Source of the DNA: Macrobrachium rosenbergii
Taxonomy: Eukaryota > Arthropoda > Malacostraca > Decapoda > Palaemonidae
Assembly (NCBI RefSeq): GCF_040412425.1
Contig: NC_089744.1
Coordinates: 29,337,501-29,401,500, forward strand
Direction of reading: 5' to 3'
DNA length: 64,000 bases
The notes below the pieces were generated by a model. The model ran no database searches and had not been told where the DNA came from. It saw only the letters and a list, made by a program, of their open reading frames with translations. This document shows positions 12,340-26,531 of the stretch, piece by piece; position 1 is the stretch's first letter, and each line of letters opens with the position of its first letter. Made by a program: the position numbers and the translations under genes.

Positions 12340-12920
12340 ATACACACACACATTATATACCTTTCATGGGTTTCTGTTGCCTGGAGGAATTTGAATACAA
12401 AAAAATTCTTTCGGACGAATTTGAACATGAAACTTATTTTCGTGCAAAATATTTAGGAAAAAATATTTATTCTCTTTCCGTGAGACTGAATTTTAAAATT
12501 GTTTCTTGTTTTCCATCTCTTTAGCGAAATGTTTCAGCGACAGTTTTCAGGGCTTGAAAATATTACAGCAGAATCTTAGTCATTTAAAAGTGAATTACGC
12601 CGAAACTTGTAGTTCGAAAGTGGAAGGGGGGAAGATTTTTTTTTTAAACACCTTTCCGTCTCGCTCCCACACGGAGGCATTAAAGCAAATTCTCATATCT
12701 TCCACATCATAATGTGTATGTGTGCGTTTTTTTTTTTTTTTTTTTTACGTAATCCTTTCTGAGCGGCCTCATGATTCCTCGATCCCCGGGAAGGAGGAGG
12801 GGGTGGGGGAGGAGGAGGAGCAGTCTTGTTTGCCGACCTCTTTGAAGTCATTTCATTCCCAGGATTAACGCTGCGAGTAGGTGGGTTTAGTTATTTTTCT
12901 TCTTTCTTCTTCTTTTTCAG
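12340..12920. other. No gene seen; pyrimidine-rich near its end
   Basis: AT-rich sequence with a poly-T run of about 21 bp (12727-12746) and a GGAGGA-rich patch (12790-12820). The last 30 bp form a strong pyrimidine tract leading to the candidate acceptor at 12920. Confidence 0.4.
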
Positions 12921-12993
12921 CGTCGTTCTTGATTCCCAGAGTTGTTATTTCAGCGTCTGCTCTTGGATTATTCCAGTGCTGGATACTCGAAGC
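12921..12993 (+). CDS. Candidate internal exon, unidentified
   Basis: A very strong acceptor (TTCTTCTTTCTTCTTC... TTTTTCAG, ending 12920) and a GTGAGTAGG donor at 12994 bound a 73-nt segment. Two of three frames are open. The second reads VVLDSQSCYFSVCSW..., the third SFLIPRVVISASALG.... No family recognised. It lies upstream of, and on the same strand as, the terminal exon at 26969-27073, so it could belong to the same gene, but reading phase cannot be tested without transcripts. Confidence 0.25.
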
Positions 12994-13274
12994 GTGAGTA
13001 GGATGTTAGCTCATCCTAATATTGCGTTCGTTTGTTAAGGCCTTGTGGGAATGTGTGGGGGCGGTACGGTGATCTCATGAGTTCACATTTCTGTGTATAT
13101 TTTTTTTTTCTCTTTCATTTTCCCTTTAAAGAAAGTTGAAACAAAATTTGCCGGTACCCCTAATATTATCTTTTCCCTCCTTTATACTTGAATTCGTTGA
13201 AGACCAAGGAGGAAGGATTACATTTATTCACAATATGTGCTTGTGATGTATAGCATAATTAAAAAATTATATAT

Positions 13275-14302
13275 TGTTGTAATTTTAAAGCTGGGGCTTT
13301 GCTAGATCAATGGGGCATACTAGGATGATGCGCAACTAACCTTAACTAACACAAAATGAGGCTCAGCAAAATGACGGGTAATTCCAGGAGGGAATACGAA
13401 TGGGTTGCCTGCTTCAAAGTTGTTGAAACGATGTAAGGAGGGCTGCTAAGCACACAGATGATATGCAAGTCCACAGGGAAAGCTCCTAATCTGTAATTAA
13501 AACACTTACGTGTAGTTAACCGACTCTAGCACTGTAATGAAGGAATCGAGGAATCGCATAGAAGATGCCTAAACTGAACTCGATTCCCGTGACTCGGGCA
13601 TCAAACGATTACGTTACTGTTCTCGTAAATGCTTTGCGAATTAAACCACAAAATATAAGCAATACAGGTCTCACTGTGATTATATCGCACTATGAAAATA
13701 AAGGAAACTCAGTTGGAGAATAACAGGGAAACGTGGCTGACGAAAACCTGAAATCCTGGTACATTACATTTCTTTATGAGCTGAAATTCTCTTCTTATGA
13801 GGGGGTCATCAAAAGTTACTGTGCTGCCAGCCATGTGTTTGGCAGTGGCAGAATTGAGCAAGGGGCCGTAGCACTGGCGTCCGGGGTGGCGCTGACAAGT
13901 CTAAGGACGGGCGTTGTTGTTTCAGATTTAGCTGGCCTTGTGCCAGCACGGGCTCTTGCTCCTAGAGCAGCCCGTAAAGGACGGGCGTCGCGTCCCGGGC
14001 CCTTTTATAGCGGCGGAGGTTACAGCTTTCCCTTCCAGATGGCGTTGTGATCACTTTGCCCCTCGCGGGAACGGCGGGGCTGCAATGGGTTTGAATTCAA
14101 AATGGCGGAACGCACGCGGTCCGCCCACCAGCTGGCCTGCCTCGGGAGACGATTAAATCTCGGCAGGAATCCACCTGGAATTCAGGGATTTCGGCAGCAT
14201 GGTGGACAAGAACAGATTTAAAAGGGTTTTCCCCCCAAAAAAAAAGGCATTGGGAGAGAGGTGTAGGGGCAAATTTCTCAGTGAATCATTCTAAATTTGC
14301 CT
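13275..14302 (+). mobile_element. Solo-LTR-like element, copy D1
   Basis: Two copies of one ~0.9-1.0 kb element exist, here and at 54633-55512. Shared ordered blocks are GCTGGGGCTTTGCTAGATCAATG near the left end; TGCTTCAAAG; GATGATATGCAAGTCCACAGGG (GATGATGCAGAGATCCACAG in D2); a TTTTATAG TATA-like box (14003-14010); AGCTGGCCTGCCTCGGG; ACCTGGAATTCAGGGATTTCGGCAG; CCCCCCAAA; and a right end near CAGTGAATCAT. A TG start, a TATA box about 300 bp from the end and no open frame fit a solo LTR. GC content is well above the background. No target duplication could be recognised because of flanking TA sequence. Confidence 0.45.
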
Positions 14303-14387
14303 GGTTTAATTACTTTAAATTTAGTACAAAAAAGGGAGGCGTAGGAGGTATATTCTTGAATATATATAGATGTATTTATATATATAT

Positions 14388-15916
<1,529 letters not shown>

Positions 15917-15989
<73 letters not shown>

Positions 15990-16008
15990 ACACACACACA
16001 AACACACA
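15917..16008. repeat. (CT)n(CA)n compound microsatellite
   Basis: About 70 bp of CT, then about 20 bp of CA. Confidence 0.97.
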
Positions 16009-16513
16009 CCAAAACACTCGCTCTTCTTAATTTCTGTAAATCTTTGTGTTTTCATAATTTGATCGTCTTTGAAATTTATATATAAAAAAATCAAGCCTTG
16101 CATACCTTTGCGGATGTAATTCTTTAACGAAAGATTTATTGTTTTTGGGAATTCGGGAAGTGTAAGTCATTGTGACCAGCTTACACTTAAGGGTAAGGAG
16201 CTATGGGAGCTGTTGAATTTAATAATTGCTTGATTGGTTCGTGGTTATTAAAACTGGCTTCGCAGCATCTATGTTATTGACTCCGTATATAATTAGATAG
16301 GGAATTAAAAAGATAAATAAGTAAATAAGCTTAAAAGTCTCATAAGAAATCTAGATCATATCTTCAAAACATGTATAATATACTAATATACACACCTAAT
16401 GTGTATGATCTAAATTTTGTTGAGGAGGCCCGCCTCCCTAACAAGCTTATATAGCGGTGTTCTATGTCCACGTTATTCAGTAGGCTCAAGTCGCGTTATA
16501 CATAAAGTTGGGT
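16009..16513. other. No gene seen
   Basis: AT-rich sequence with no supported feature, running up to the 5'-truncated family A copy. Confidence 0.4.
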
Positions 16514-16674
16514 TTCTTTCCACTCTCTCCTAACAATAATGTTTCTGAAACTGTGAGGTTTTCCTTATGTTACACCTTTAAAACCTTTTACTCTCAATTT
16601 TCTCTTTTGCGCTGAATGACTTCATAGGTCCCAGTCCTTTGGCCTAAATACTGTAATCCAGTTCCAATTCATTA
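16514..16674 (+). mobile_element. Family A SINE-like element, copy 3 (5'-truncated)
   Basis: Only the 3' half is present, from the CTTTCCACTCTCTCCTAACAA block through GCGCTGAATGACTTCATAGG to TTTGGCCTAAATA. 5' truncation is expected of target-primed retrotransposition. Confidence 0.75.
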
Positions 16675-17200
16675 AGTTTGTGTAGACTTGCATTTGTTCT
16701 TTAATTTTTTTTCGTGTCCATTTTTATGTCGGTGTTTTTATAAAAACTTTTATGCTGTAGTCTCTTAAAGCATTGAATAGTCTCCTTTCTCAAGCTTATT
16801 TTGATTTTGACACTTATGCAGTCTGGGTTCTAAGTCGTCTTTTCGAACTTCGATAACTCCAGAGACAGTTTCGACGTTTTCCCCGAGGGGAAAGAGATTG
16901 TGTATTTTTAATCAGCTTTTCCGCATTACGCCCGTCATTGTGCTAACGACAGGTCTTGTCAAGAGCTTTAGCGACAGGCGAATGGAACTGTTGAAGTTTT
17001 AACTTTTTATTATTTTTTGACGATAGATTATTAGACCATAAGCGTTGCTGCCTTTTTTTTCCCCCCCCATATAGGGAATCTTGTCACCCCTTGCTTTTAC
17101 CAAATTTCTTGTGTTGATGTTTAATGCTTGTCTATCAGAATGAGTTAATAGCTTGCGATTCTATGTTTTCCTTGTGTTTTAAGAATAAGGAATAAAACTA

Positions 17201-17202
<2 letters not shown>
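16675..17202. other. No gene seen
   Basis: AT-rich, unremarkable. A C-run at 17061-17068. Confidence 0.4.

Positions 17203-17272
<70 letters not shown>
17203..17272. repeat. (CT)n microsatellite
   Basis: About 70 bp of CT. Confidence 0.97.
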
Positions 17273-17273
<1 letters not shown>

Positions 17274-17937
17274 GAGTGGGATATTAGTCTGTGTTACTGA
17301 GGGTCACGTGATGAGGCTGAGCTGGAAAAGGCTGAAGAGACCATACTGGGACGGAACATTTCTGTCGTCTGGTTTTCCAGTATTGGTTCTGGAAGTTCAT
17401 AAAAGACACCGAACCGGACAGTGATGGTTTTCTTGGCCAGTTACATGGAAGACAATTTACGCACGCAATGTGCGTCTCGGTTGGGGTAATGGCATATATT
17501 TTATCTCCACGTCTCCCAACCCCCCACCCGCACGACCCCACATCGGGCGAGTTATTACCCAGGCTTCATTGGTCGTATCTCAGCGCTGCTGTTGCCCGTT
17601 AGATCGACTGGTACCGGATATGACATGAACTCTCCGGTAACTTTTCTTTTTTGTGGAATGTATTCACCATTTTGTCATTTTGTCTTTCATATTTATATTT
17701 AGAGATGTTTGAACGTGGTGTGTCAGTTTTCGTATTTTATATACAAAGCGAAATATCTAATATATATGATTTAGATTTCTTGCTTATTTTTGTAATTATT
17801 AAGAATAGCGTCAACCTGAGATTTTTTTTTAATCCCATCTTTTCATATTGTACGGCGGTACGTGGGATTTTTATCAGTGGTTGGTTTAGGTATATGCGAA
17901 TATGCTATATAAGACTTAACATGCAAGATTCGATTAT

Positions 17938-17941
<4 letters not shown>
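17273..17941. other. Moderate-GC unique DNA, no gene called
   Basis: 17280-17620 is GC-richer than its surroundings and open over 85 codons on the minus strand, but I see neither a recognisable protein nor paired splice sites. Confidence 0.35.
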
Positions 17942-18012
<71 letters not shown>

Positions 18013-18058
18013 TTATATATATATATATATGTGTGTGAGAGAGAGAGAGAGAGAGAGA
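17942..18058. repeat. (TA)n/(GA)n compound microsatellite
   Basis: TA to about 18006, a second short TA run (18014-18030), GTGTGT, then a GA tract (18036-18058). This is one of the few GA-oriented tracts on the plus strand. Confidence 0.95.
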
Positions 18059-18459
18059 GTGAGTGTCTTCTCCCGCAGTCTGTTTTAATAAACTTTAAAT
18101 CGTCATAGAACAGGAAGTGGGTGCATCGTTATATATCGTATGCACTATGTGAGTCATACATTGGCTGAGCATATACTCATATATTCTAAATACAATTCCT
18201 TTCTATTCGAATGACACAAGACACACTCGTAATAGGCAGATCTGTTAGCTTAATTAATAGGAAGGAAGCCGTAAGGAAGGAGAAATTGGACGGAAGAAAA
18301 TCGTATATAAGTATTTTACCTTGTCTAGGGTCCGCCTTGTTGCTATGTGGGCTGGTGTTGGCGAAGCAGTGTCGCATATTTAAGTCAAGTGCTATGGACT
18401 GATTCAAAGACTCAGTGATATTTCTTCCTTTTCCCCACCCGTTTCGTTTTTGTAATATA

Positions 18460-18462
<3 letters not shown>

Positions 18463-18528
<66 letters not shown>
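18463..18528. repeat. (CT)n(GC)n compound microsatellite
   Basis: CT to 18518, then a GCGCGCGCGC run. The alternating GC part could adopt Z-form DNA (inference). Confidence 0.95.
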
Positions 18529-18760
18529 TACTAGGCATGAATTGCTGGAGTGAGACGATTCCGTAGACCTTGTGACAGGGCGTGTTCACACAGCATTATT
18601 TCGGGCAGCATGTAGGCCTACTTGCTTCTCAGGCTCTTGGTGACAATCGACATCATAGTTAGAAGTGATGTATTTTAGGAATTTTGTGACCCATAACGGG
18701 TGAAAGGAATCGAGCCGGAGTAATAACCTTGACAAGGACGATATTTCACTTCCTTGGATT

Positions 18761-18763
<3 letters not shown>

Positions 18764-18829
<66 letters not shown>
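18764..18829. repeat. (CT)n microsatellite
   Basis: About 66 bp of CT. Confidence 0.97.
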
Positions 18830-18832
<3 letters not shown>

Positions 18833-20095
18833 CTTACTAGCAATATTTTGGTCAGGACATTTCGTGATTGGTTTGAAATCACTTGAGCACCACAGCATAG
18901 GAATTGCCAGCATATGTACAAACTGCAGCAAAACGTAATTTTATAATTGAAAACTTTACGTGGTGACAAATTTTCAAATTAAAAATGACAGATTTTCCAA
19001 TTAAAAACGAAGGGAGTCCCCTATCAAGAGGGATTCGCTGTAACAAGCTTATAAAAGCACAAAACATACTTTAGTAACCGAATGCAAATGTCTTTATCCA
19101 TGCCTCTGGCTCTTCCAGTCTTGCAGTTTGCATGGGGCATCCCCAAAGCTGTTATCGATCTCAGCTTAAGTAGGGGAGCTAAGCCTTGCGCTTCTGAATA
19201 TAACAGATTTTTTCTTTCCACCGGCTTGAGTAAGAATCATTGTAAAGGCCTCTCCATATGAAAGTTATTTATTAATCAATTTAATTTTTAGCAAGAAATC
19301 ATTTTGAATCTTTCATAATTGAAGTGGAATTTATTTTTTAGAGACAGAATTGTTCGAAAGATTTCAGGGTTTGAAATGGAAGTTTTATGACTTTGAAAAA
19401 TTATTACTTTCAGTTTAAAAAAGAATCATCGTTGAAGTTTAATTTTAGTTGTTCGCATGATATAACTGTTTGCAACAATATTTTGACAATGGAGAATTTT
19501 TTCATAAAACTTCATGCTCAGCAAAAATCAGGAAAAAAAAAAAGTTCATCAGTGTTTCTCCCTTGCCTCTATTTGATTTGTTAATACAGTCGGTCAGCGA
19601 CACCAACACCCCTTCCCATAACTCCTTAATTTGTCAGTTACAATGCTTTCCAGCCTCGGCATAAATATATACATTTCCATGGTTCAGTCTTTATATTACA
19701 GTCTTCAAAAATTTTAAGTCATCAGAAGATGCTGATCAGGTTTACAATAATTTTTTTAGATGGGATATACACAAAGGTACGCAATGCTCAGTTCGATACA
19801 GAGATGGTATTTTGCCTTTTTTTTTTTTTGGAGTATTAAGAATCGGTGAATTATTAAGATAATTAAATAGCCTACTCATAGATTATTGCGTTTGATAAAA
19901 GATAGATAAATACATTGAGGCACTTCAGCGCCCAAAATTGCGTGCTTGCATTTTTAGCCCGGCTCTGATAATTAACGTTGGATTGGCTTTGTTAACAGCT
20001 ATAATAAGTAGCTTTAGCTGTTTTTTTTCTCTTTTTTTTGTTCCAGGGTCAGAGCTGTTTCATTCAACGTTGGGTGTGTCGCATAGTTTAAACTG

Positions 20096-20102
<7 letters not shown>
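18830..20102. other. No gene seen
   Basis: AT-rich. A textbook pyrimidine tract plus CAG occurs at about 20023-20046, but no open frame followed by a donor could be paired with it. Confidence 0.4.
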
Positions 20103-20185
<83 letters not shown>

Positions 20186-20186
20186 A
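20103..20186. repeat. (TA)n(GT)n microsatellite
   Basis: About 75 bp TA, then a short GT run. Confidence 0.97.
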
Positions 20187-20776
20187 TTCATTCCATATTA
20201 AATGCAGTGTTGTAAAAAGCCACTGCCTTATAACTTCTAAGATGTTACGGTGTCAGATAGCCCTTTATTATATTAATGTAGTGAGCTCAACGAACAGTTC
20301 CCGTAACATTTTCTTGTCCTGGTGGGCCTAATTTGGTTTCTTAATTTCTGAGATTATGTGCACTAGAAGAAGATCAATGATGCTTTCAGTTTTGCATTCA
20401 CTTCATCAGATTTTTCTTGGCGTTGGGATAAAAGGGCACTCGCATTCCAGCCTTGATTGACTCCTTCCACGCTCTTCTGTGTCGCAAATGAAGGTTGACC
20501 GGCGGGGAAGCAGGATGCGGGTGGGCAGAAGAACTCCCGCATGTACTGGGGGTCATTGATTGAGAGGAGAGCCTCTATCTAATGAGGTGACGCGATTTGC
20601 ATCCTGTTGAAAGGTGGAGCAGCGCATTTGAACCGAATTGCCGACGGAGGACTTCATGCATAGCTAATGGCCTCCCTTTGAAGTTTATCGAGAAGTATTA
20701 ATGATTGGAATTGAGTTTTGTGGCCCGGAAGCAGTATTTTATAGCAATGTTTTCCCGCAATTTTCCATTTTGTTCT
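20187..20776. other. GC-richer unique DNA, no gene called
   Basis: 20430-20660 is noticeably GC-richer than the background, but has frequent stops in all frames. Confidence 0.35.
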
Positions 20777-21060
20777 ATGGAAGCTTGGTAAAGGTAAACG
20801 GAGTTTTTGTGGAAGGCTTGGTGAATTGAAATGGCTTTTTTTTTTAACTTGGTAAATTTAAATTACCTCTTTTGGAAGCTTGTTAAGTTTGAGTGACCTA
20901 TTTTGGAAGTTTGGTCAATTTAAACGGCCGTGTTGGATGCTTTGCAAATTTAAGAGGCTTTTTTTTTTCTTTGGTAGTTTGGTCAATTTAAATGACTTTC
21001 AGTTGATAGTTTGGTAAATTGAAGCAGCCTTTTTATAGAAGCATTGTGAATTTAATTTTT
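20777..21060. repeat. Degenerate ~40-bp minisatellite
   Basis: About seven diverged units of the type GGAAG(C/T)TTGGTAAATTTAA...GGCTTTTTT, with period close to 40 bp and many indels. An old, decayed tandem array. Confidence 0.7.
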
Positions 21061-21456
21061 TTTTTATCACGTCCCAGCAGGGTGTGCGCCTTCATTAAGT
21101 CACGAGAATATTATGCTATGTCTGTTCTTCTCTTTCACAATTTCGGTGAAAGACGAAAGATGAAAGAAAAGGGTTATTCTCGTTCCATAGCCTTTTAGGA
21201 CCCGGTAACAAAGGGAACGAACGCCTTTATGCCTTTACTCGCTCGATCACATGCATGCTGGTCGAGACACCACACCCCGACAAAGGAAAGCACGATTTCC
21301 ATATAAATTGAAATATCATTGGTAAGTAGTGCTGCGGTATTTTACGCCATTTCTCTCCTCCCCCTCCCCCTCCCCCTCCACCCCCAAATAAAAAGTTAGC
21401 CCACTTGGAAAAGAATTTTCACTTCTAAAGTTTTGTCTCATCTTTCCGCCCTGTTT

Positions 21457-21780
21457 CCCGTTGGGGGGTGGGGGGGGGGCTGGTAGAGCCGTCAGTGCAC
21501 CTCATGCGGTGCACTGCAGGCATTACTTTAGGTTCTTGCAGCGTCCCTTCGGCCGTAGCTGTAACCACTTTCATTCCTCTTACTGTACCTCCGTTCTTAT
21601 TCTCTTTATTCCATCTTACTTCCACTCTCTCTTAACAATTGATTCACAGTGCAACTACGAGGTTTTCCTCCTGTTACACCTTTGAAACTTTTTTAATATC
21701 AATTTCCGTTTTAGCGCTGAATGACCTTATAGGTCCCATCCCTTGGCCTCTGGCTTAAGTTCTGTAGTCCATTCTATTTC
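21457..21780 (+). mobile_element. Family A SINE-like element, copy 4
   Basis: Near full length, with the intact GTGCACC / GGTGCAC hairpin (about 21495-21514). The 5' edge is obscured by a G-run. All downstream landmarks present. Confidence 0.8.
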
Positions 21781-22400
21781 CGCCCTGTTTTCTTTAAGTG
21801 CTGTGATCCACCATTGAAGTAATAGGACAGATTAGACTTCTAAGTTCACCAGTCATCCCGAATAGTTAAACCTGCCTTGGTGATGCGTTGGAGGTTCGTC
21901 AGACAAAAAAGACATATATATACAGTATATACACACACTTCTGGCAGTAAATGAGTTTGATTTTCCGTAGATTGATATATGAGTCATGTCACTGATTTTA
22001 AAGCTGTCTTCATTCGCCAGGAAAACGGTGAGTCATGTATTTATTTTTAAAGAAATTGAAAGCATGTTCAACTTATTTTACCAGCGTGATTGCTTGTCTC
22101 TTGATATTGAATCGCCTAGTTCTTTTTTTATTTAATAAAAAAATATAAACATTAGTCAATTTATTTTACTATTGGGGCAACGTATGTAATTGTTTATATT
22201 TATGTAAAATGTATGAGATATATAGACACGACAACATCACTTTTACACAGTGGTTGAGTGCTGAGCTCGTATTTCTAAGGTCAGTGGTTCCCGCCTTTTC
22301 CACCGCTGCCAAACTACCAAGATGTAAATGGGTATCAGTGGAAGCTGGGAGTCTTGATAAAGGTTTGGGGTCAGCAACCTCATTCATAAAGCACATAATT
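21781..22400. other. No gene seen
   Basis: AT-rich. 22250-22330 has a faint tRNA-like look (see rejected items). Confidence 0.4.
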
Positions 22401-22404
22401 ATAT

Positions 22405-22426
22405 CTATCTATCTATCTATCTATCA

Positions 22427-22466
<40 letters not shown>
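22405..22466. repeat. (ATCT)n(TA)n microsatellite
   Basis: Five ATCT units, then about 38 bp of TA. Confidence 0.95.
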
Positions 22467-22468
<2 letters not shown>

Positions 22469-23191
22469 TGTGTATGTATAACGAGTTATACATATACATA
22501 TTTTTGTACTAAAAATATTTAAACTGAATGCTAGTGAATAGTGTGGTCAAAATCTCAAGCATGATACGACTGTTACTTCACCTAAAGTGCAGTTTTTCTT
22601 TACATTAAGAAAATTAGTATTAAATAGACAGAACTTCCTTATGGTTTTGGTCGTTTTAATTTTGTCAAGTGGATACACCCTGTCTACCTTATGCTGTCGT
22701 ATATGTCACAACTACTATTGTTATTCTTTCTTCTTTTTCCTTTCTCTTTTCTGCTACATCAAGTCGTTCTTTCTCAGTCTATCCTTCCCTCTGTTCATCG
22801 GACCATACAAATCTTTTATGATGCAAAACGCATCCATTGTATTGCTGTTCTTCGCTTTGACGTTGTATTGACAAGTGTAACGACTCGCTTTCCCTTATTT
22901 ATGTAGTATTTGGCTCGAGGTTGGAAACGCGTGTCCTTGTTGGTGAGTTTGTATTGTATTCATGTCAGCTTTTACCCTCCTGTCATTTTTCGTTACCGCA
23001 AAGTAATCGATTCGCTCCCAGTTAAATTTGGCCAATATAGACGTCGTGGGGAAACGCCACGAATCAGTATGGATTAGAATAATTTTTTTTCTGTTAGGGA
23101 ACTGTAAAAACAAGCAGCGTTAGATTTCAAAACCTTTACGCTCTGCGATTTCCTGTTTTTCACGACGAATTGGAAGTTCAAAGTCCTTGCA

Positions 23192-23193
<2 letters not shown>
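22467..23193. other. No gene seen
   Basis: AT-rich. The open frames of 70-94 codons here are not supported by codon bias or splice sites. Confidence 0.4.

Positions 23194-23237
<44 letters not shown>
23194..23237. repeat. (GA)n microsatellite
   Basis: About 43 bp of GA on the plus strand, the minority orientation here. A (CCT)n run follows at 23372-23398. Confidence 0.97.
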
Positions 23238-23240
<3 letters not shown>

Positions 23241-23531
23241 AAACATGAAATTGAATGGGGAAATGTTGAAATTGTCGTAACAAAGCCTTGATCTGCCTTG
23301 CATGTCACAGGCGCCCCAGGATTTGATTGACGGCCTCTGAGAGGCAGTGACATTTTCCTCCCTATGTTGGTTCCTCCTCCTCCTCCTCCTCCTCCTCATT
23401 CCTCGCCCCTTGCTTCCTTCCTAGTCCCCCTAGTTTGATTGAATGAATGATAAACTGGCGCCGAGGTAATTATCTTTGTGGTGGACATGTCAAGTGGTTG
23501 CTGGTTTGACGAATGTTCGTGGGGCAGTTAT

Positions 23532-23532
<1 letters not shown>

Positions 23533-23595
<63 letters not shown>

Positions 23596-23610
23596 TCTTC
23601 TTCTTCTTCT
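23533..23610. repeat. (CT)n(CTT)n microsatellite
   Basis: CT to 23591, then CTT units. Confidence 0.97.
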
Positions 23611-23970
23611 TATTCTTCGAGAAAGCTAATTCACAGCTTGTTAATAATGTACGTATCCTCGAATCCGGTACCTGAGCCTTGATGACTGATACTTATCTCC
23701 CTGTAATGCGGTTGACCGTAACATTCAATGATGTTTATTTGAACATTTTTTAATAAAAAAAAGGTTGTAATTTAAAGCTTAGTAGAATCCTAGACGAAAA
23801 TCCTTCGTAATTATGAAGGTATGAAGATAATGAATATTTACCTGTTAATGGTAACAACTTTTTTTTAACGCTGCAAGATTCTATCTGAGTTCATTATTAA
23901 CTCAATTAGCTAAATTCTGCCGTTACTACCAAGCCGATTACCTCCGTGCGCCTTGGTTATAATCCTCCAA

Positions 23971-23972
<2 letters not shown>

Positions 23973-24022
<50 letters not shown>
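23973..24022. repeat. (CT)n microsatellite
   Basis: About 50 bp of CT. Confidence 0.97.
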
Positions 24023-24025
<3 letters not shown>

Positions 24026-24199
24026 GCGTGCGCATTTTTATATATAAAAAAGACCAGTGTTTCTAATACAAATACTTTTTTGGAGTATATAAGTTTGATT
24101 ACATAACATATACAGTATATATGTGTATAAATGTGTGTTTGTGTCAGATTCGAAAACTATGGATTAGACACTAATATCTGTCGTTTTCGATTATTTTTA

Positions 24200-24449
24200 T
24201 ATGTCACCCCTGTCCACCCCCACCCCCTTTTCTCCCAATGATGTCTTACCCCCACAGTATTCTTTACCAGATAGTAAGTCATATGTATACTGAAATGAGA
24301 TATGATAAATTCGTAGAGTTTATTTGGTTACTAAATCTACGGGCAGAACCAGCCCCATTTCAGGGAACCCCTTCCCACCCCCTCCCCCTTTGGTGCCCTT
24401 TGGTGCTAGCGATGTCTAACCTCCACAGTACTCATTTCTAGATAGTAAG
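24200..24449. repeat. Diverged local duplication serving as empty site for a SINE
   Basis: The segment around 24230-24290 (GATGTCTTACCCCCACAGTA... AGATAGTAAG TCATATGTA) is repeated, diverged, around 24408-24449. In the second copy the AGATAGTAAG / TCATATGTA junction is interrupted by a family C insertion and resumes at 24598. The first copy therefore shows the pre-insertion state. Confidence 0.8.
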
Positions 24450-24597
24450 AGTTCGGATTCCACAATAAGCTGTAGGTCCCGTTGCTAGGTAACCAATTGG
24501 TTCTTAGCCACGTAAAATAAATCTAATCCTTCGGGCCAGCCCTAGGAGAGCTGTTAATCAGCTCAGTGGTCTGGTTAAACTAAGGTATACTTTGTTT
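24450..24597 (+). mobile_element. Family C SINE-like element, copy 1, with 10-bp target duplication
   Basis: About 148-bp insertion from GTTCGGATTCCACAATAAGC to AAGGTATACTT plus a short T-rich tail. AGATAGTAAG occurs on both sides (24440-24449 and 24598-24607) as a target-site duplication. It is shorter at its 5' side than copy 2 (52741-52937), so the TATACTT side is the 3' end. The 3' half contains CAGCTCAGTGGTCTGG, which resembles a tRNA segment, but no clean A/B box pair was found. The strong conservation between copies suggests a deeply conserved SINE 3' domain (inference; family not named). Confidence 0.8.
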
Positions 24598-24684
24598 AGA
24601 TAGTAAGTCATATGTACAGTATACCAAGTTCGGTTGAAATTGCTCAATGCGTCTCAGAGTTATGCTGGAAACACACACACATCT

Positions 24685-24868
<184 letters not shown>

Positions 24869-24905
24869 TGTCTTTTACTTTAATACAACAGTATAATATG
24901 AAGAT

Positions 24906-24964
24906 AAAAGGGCCCATAAAACACTGTGTGAGCAACGTTTATACAGTGTTTTATGGGCCTTTTT
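24906..24964. repeat. Hairpin inverted repeat between two (TA)n tracts
   Basis: Arms 24906-24927 and 24943-24964 are reverse complements except for one extra G, with a 15-nt loop. The core GCCCATAAAACACTGT is GC-richer than its surroundings. (TA)n lies immediately on both sides (to 24865 and from 24968). Confidence 0.9.
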
Positions 24965-24966
24965 AG

Positions 24967-25822
<856 letters not shown>

Positions 25823-25992
25823 ACCTCGTTCATATTCTCTTTCTTCCTTTTTACTGTCCACCTTCTTCCAACAATCGTTTCATAGTGCAACTGCGGGGGT
25901 TTCCTCCTCTTGTTAAACCTTTCAAACCTTTTTACTCAGTTTCCCTTTTCAGCGCTGAATGACCTCATAGGTCCCAGCACTTGACATTTATA
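25823..25992 (+). mobile_element. Family A SINE-like element, copy 5 (5'-truncated)
   Basis: Begins within the CGTTCATATTCTCTTTCTTCC block and runs through CAGCGCTGAATGACCTCATAGG to CCCAGCACTTG. Confidence 0.75.
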
Positions 25993-26231
25993 CAGATTAC
26001 AGAGTCTGCAAATGTTGCCTTGTTTTCCGATTGCAATACTGTTTTTTATTTCTTTGTGTATAGCAAAAGACTTGGTTGGTTGTATTTTATGCACAACTGC
26101 TTATCATTCCTTGGATTAATTCAAGATTTATCTCGATGAATGATCTGCATTCATTGGTATTGTTGGGGGATCCTGTTATAAAGTCACCGTTCAAGCTTGC
26201 TAATATGAAATCTTGCTCACGTTCTCTTTGT

Positions 26232-26256
26232 GTGAGTGTGTGTGTGTGTGTGTGTA
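26232..26256. repeat. (GT)n microsatellite, short
   Basis: About 24 bp of GT-rich simple sequence. Confidence 0.85.
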
Positions 26257-26417
26257 TGTTTGTTATGTTGTTTATGAAGACTTACGTTAACAAGATCGAT
26301 TGTATGTTAGTTCAAGCGGAGATGCAATGCATTACTACCATACAGCCATTCTCCTTGTATATAATCATTTACTTACATTTTTATATATTGATTGAGTGAT
26401 TAATTTATTTTTCTTTT

Positions 26418-26531
26418 TTAGAAGCTTGGATAAGTCACTGGCTCCTGTGGGCTTGTTCCGTATGAATAGGGTTCATCGTCTTCTTAATAATAATTAATAA
26501 TAATAGTAATAATAATAATAATAATAATAAT
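26418..26531 (+). mobile_element. Family B element, copy 4 (TAA-tailed, 5'-truncated)
   Basis: Starts at AGAAGCTTGGATAAGTCACTGG, then the CTCCTGTGGGCTTGTTCCGTATGAATAGGGTTCATC core and a TAA tail with interruptions. Confidence 0.7.

Noticed and set aside
20023..20046. Strong splice acceptor with a following exon
   Set aside because: The acceptor looks excellent, but every frame after it either stops quickly or runs into the (TA)n tract without a donor.
22250..22330. tRNA gene or SINE head
   Set aside because: TGGTTGAGTGCT and GGTTCCCGCC vaguely resemble A and B boxes, but the spacing and flanking pairing do not fit a tRNA.
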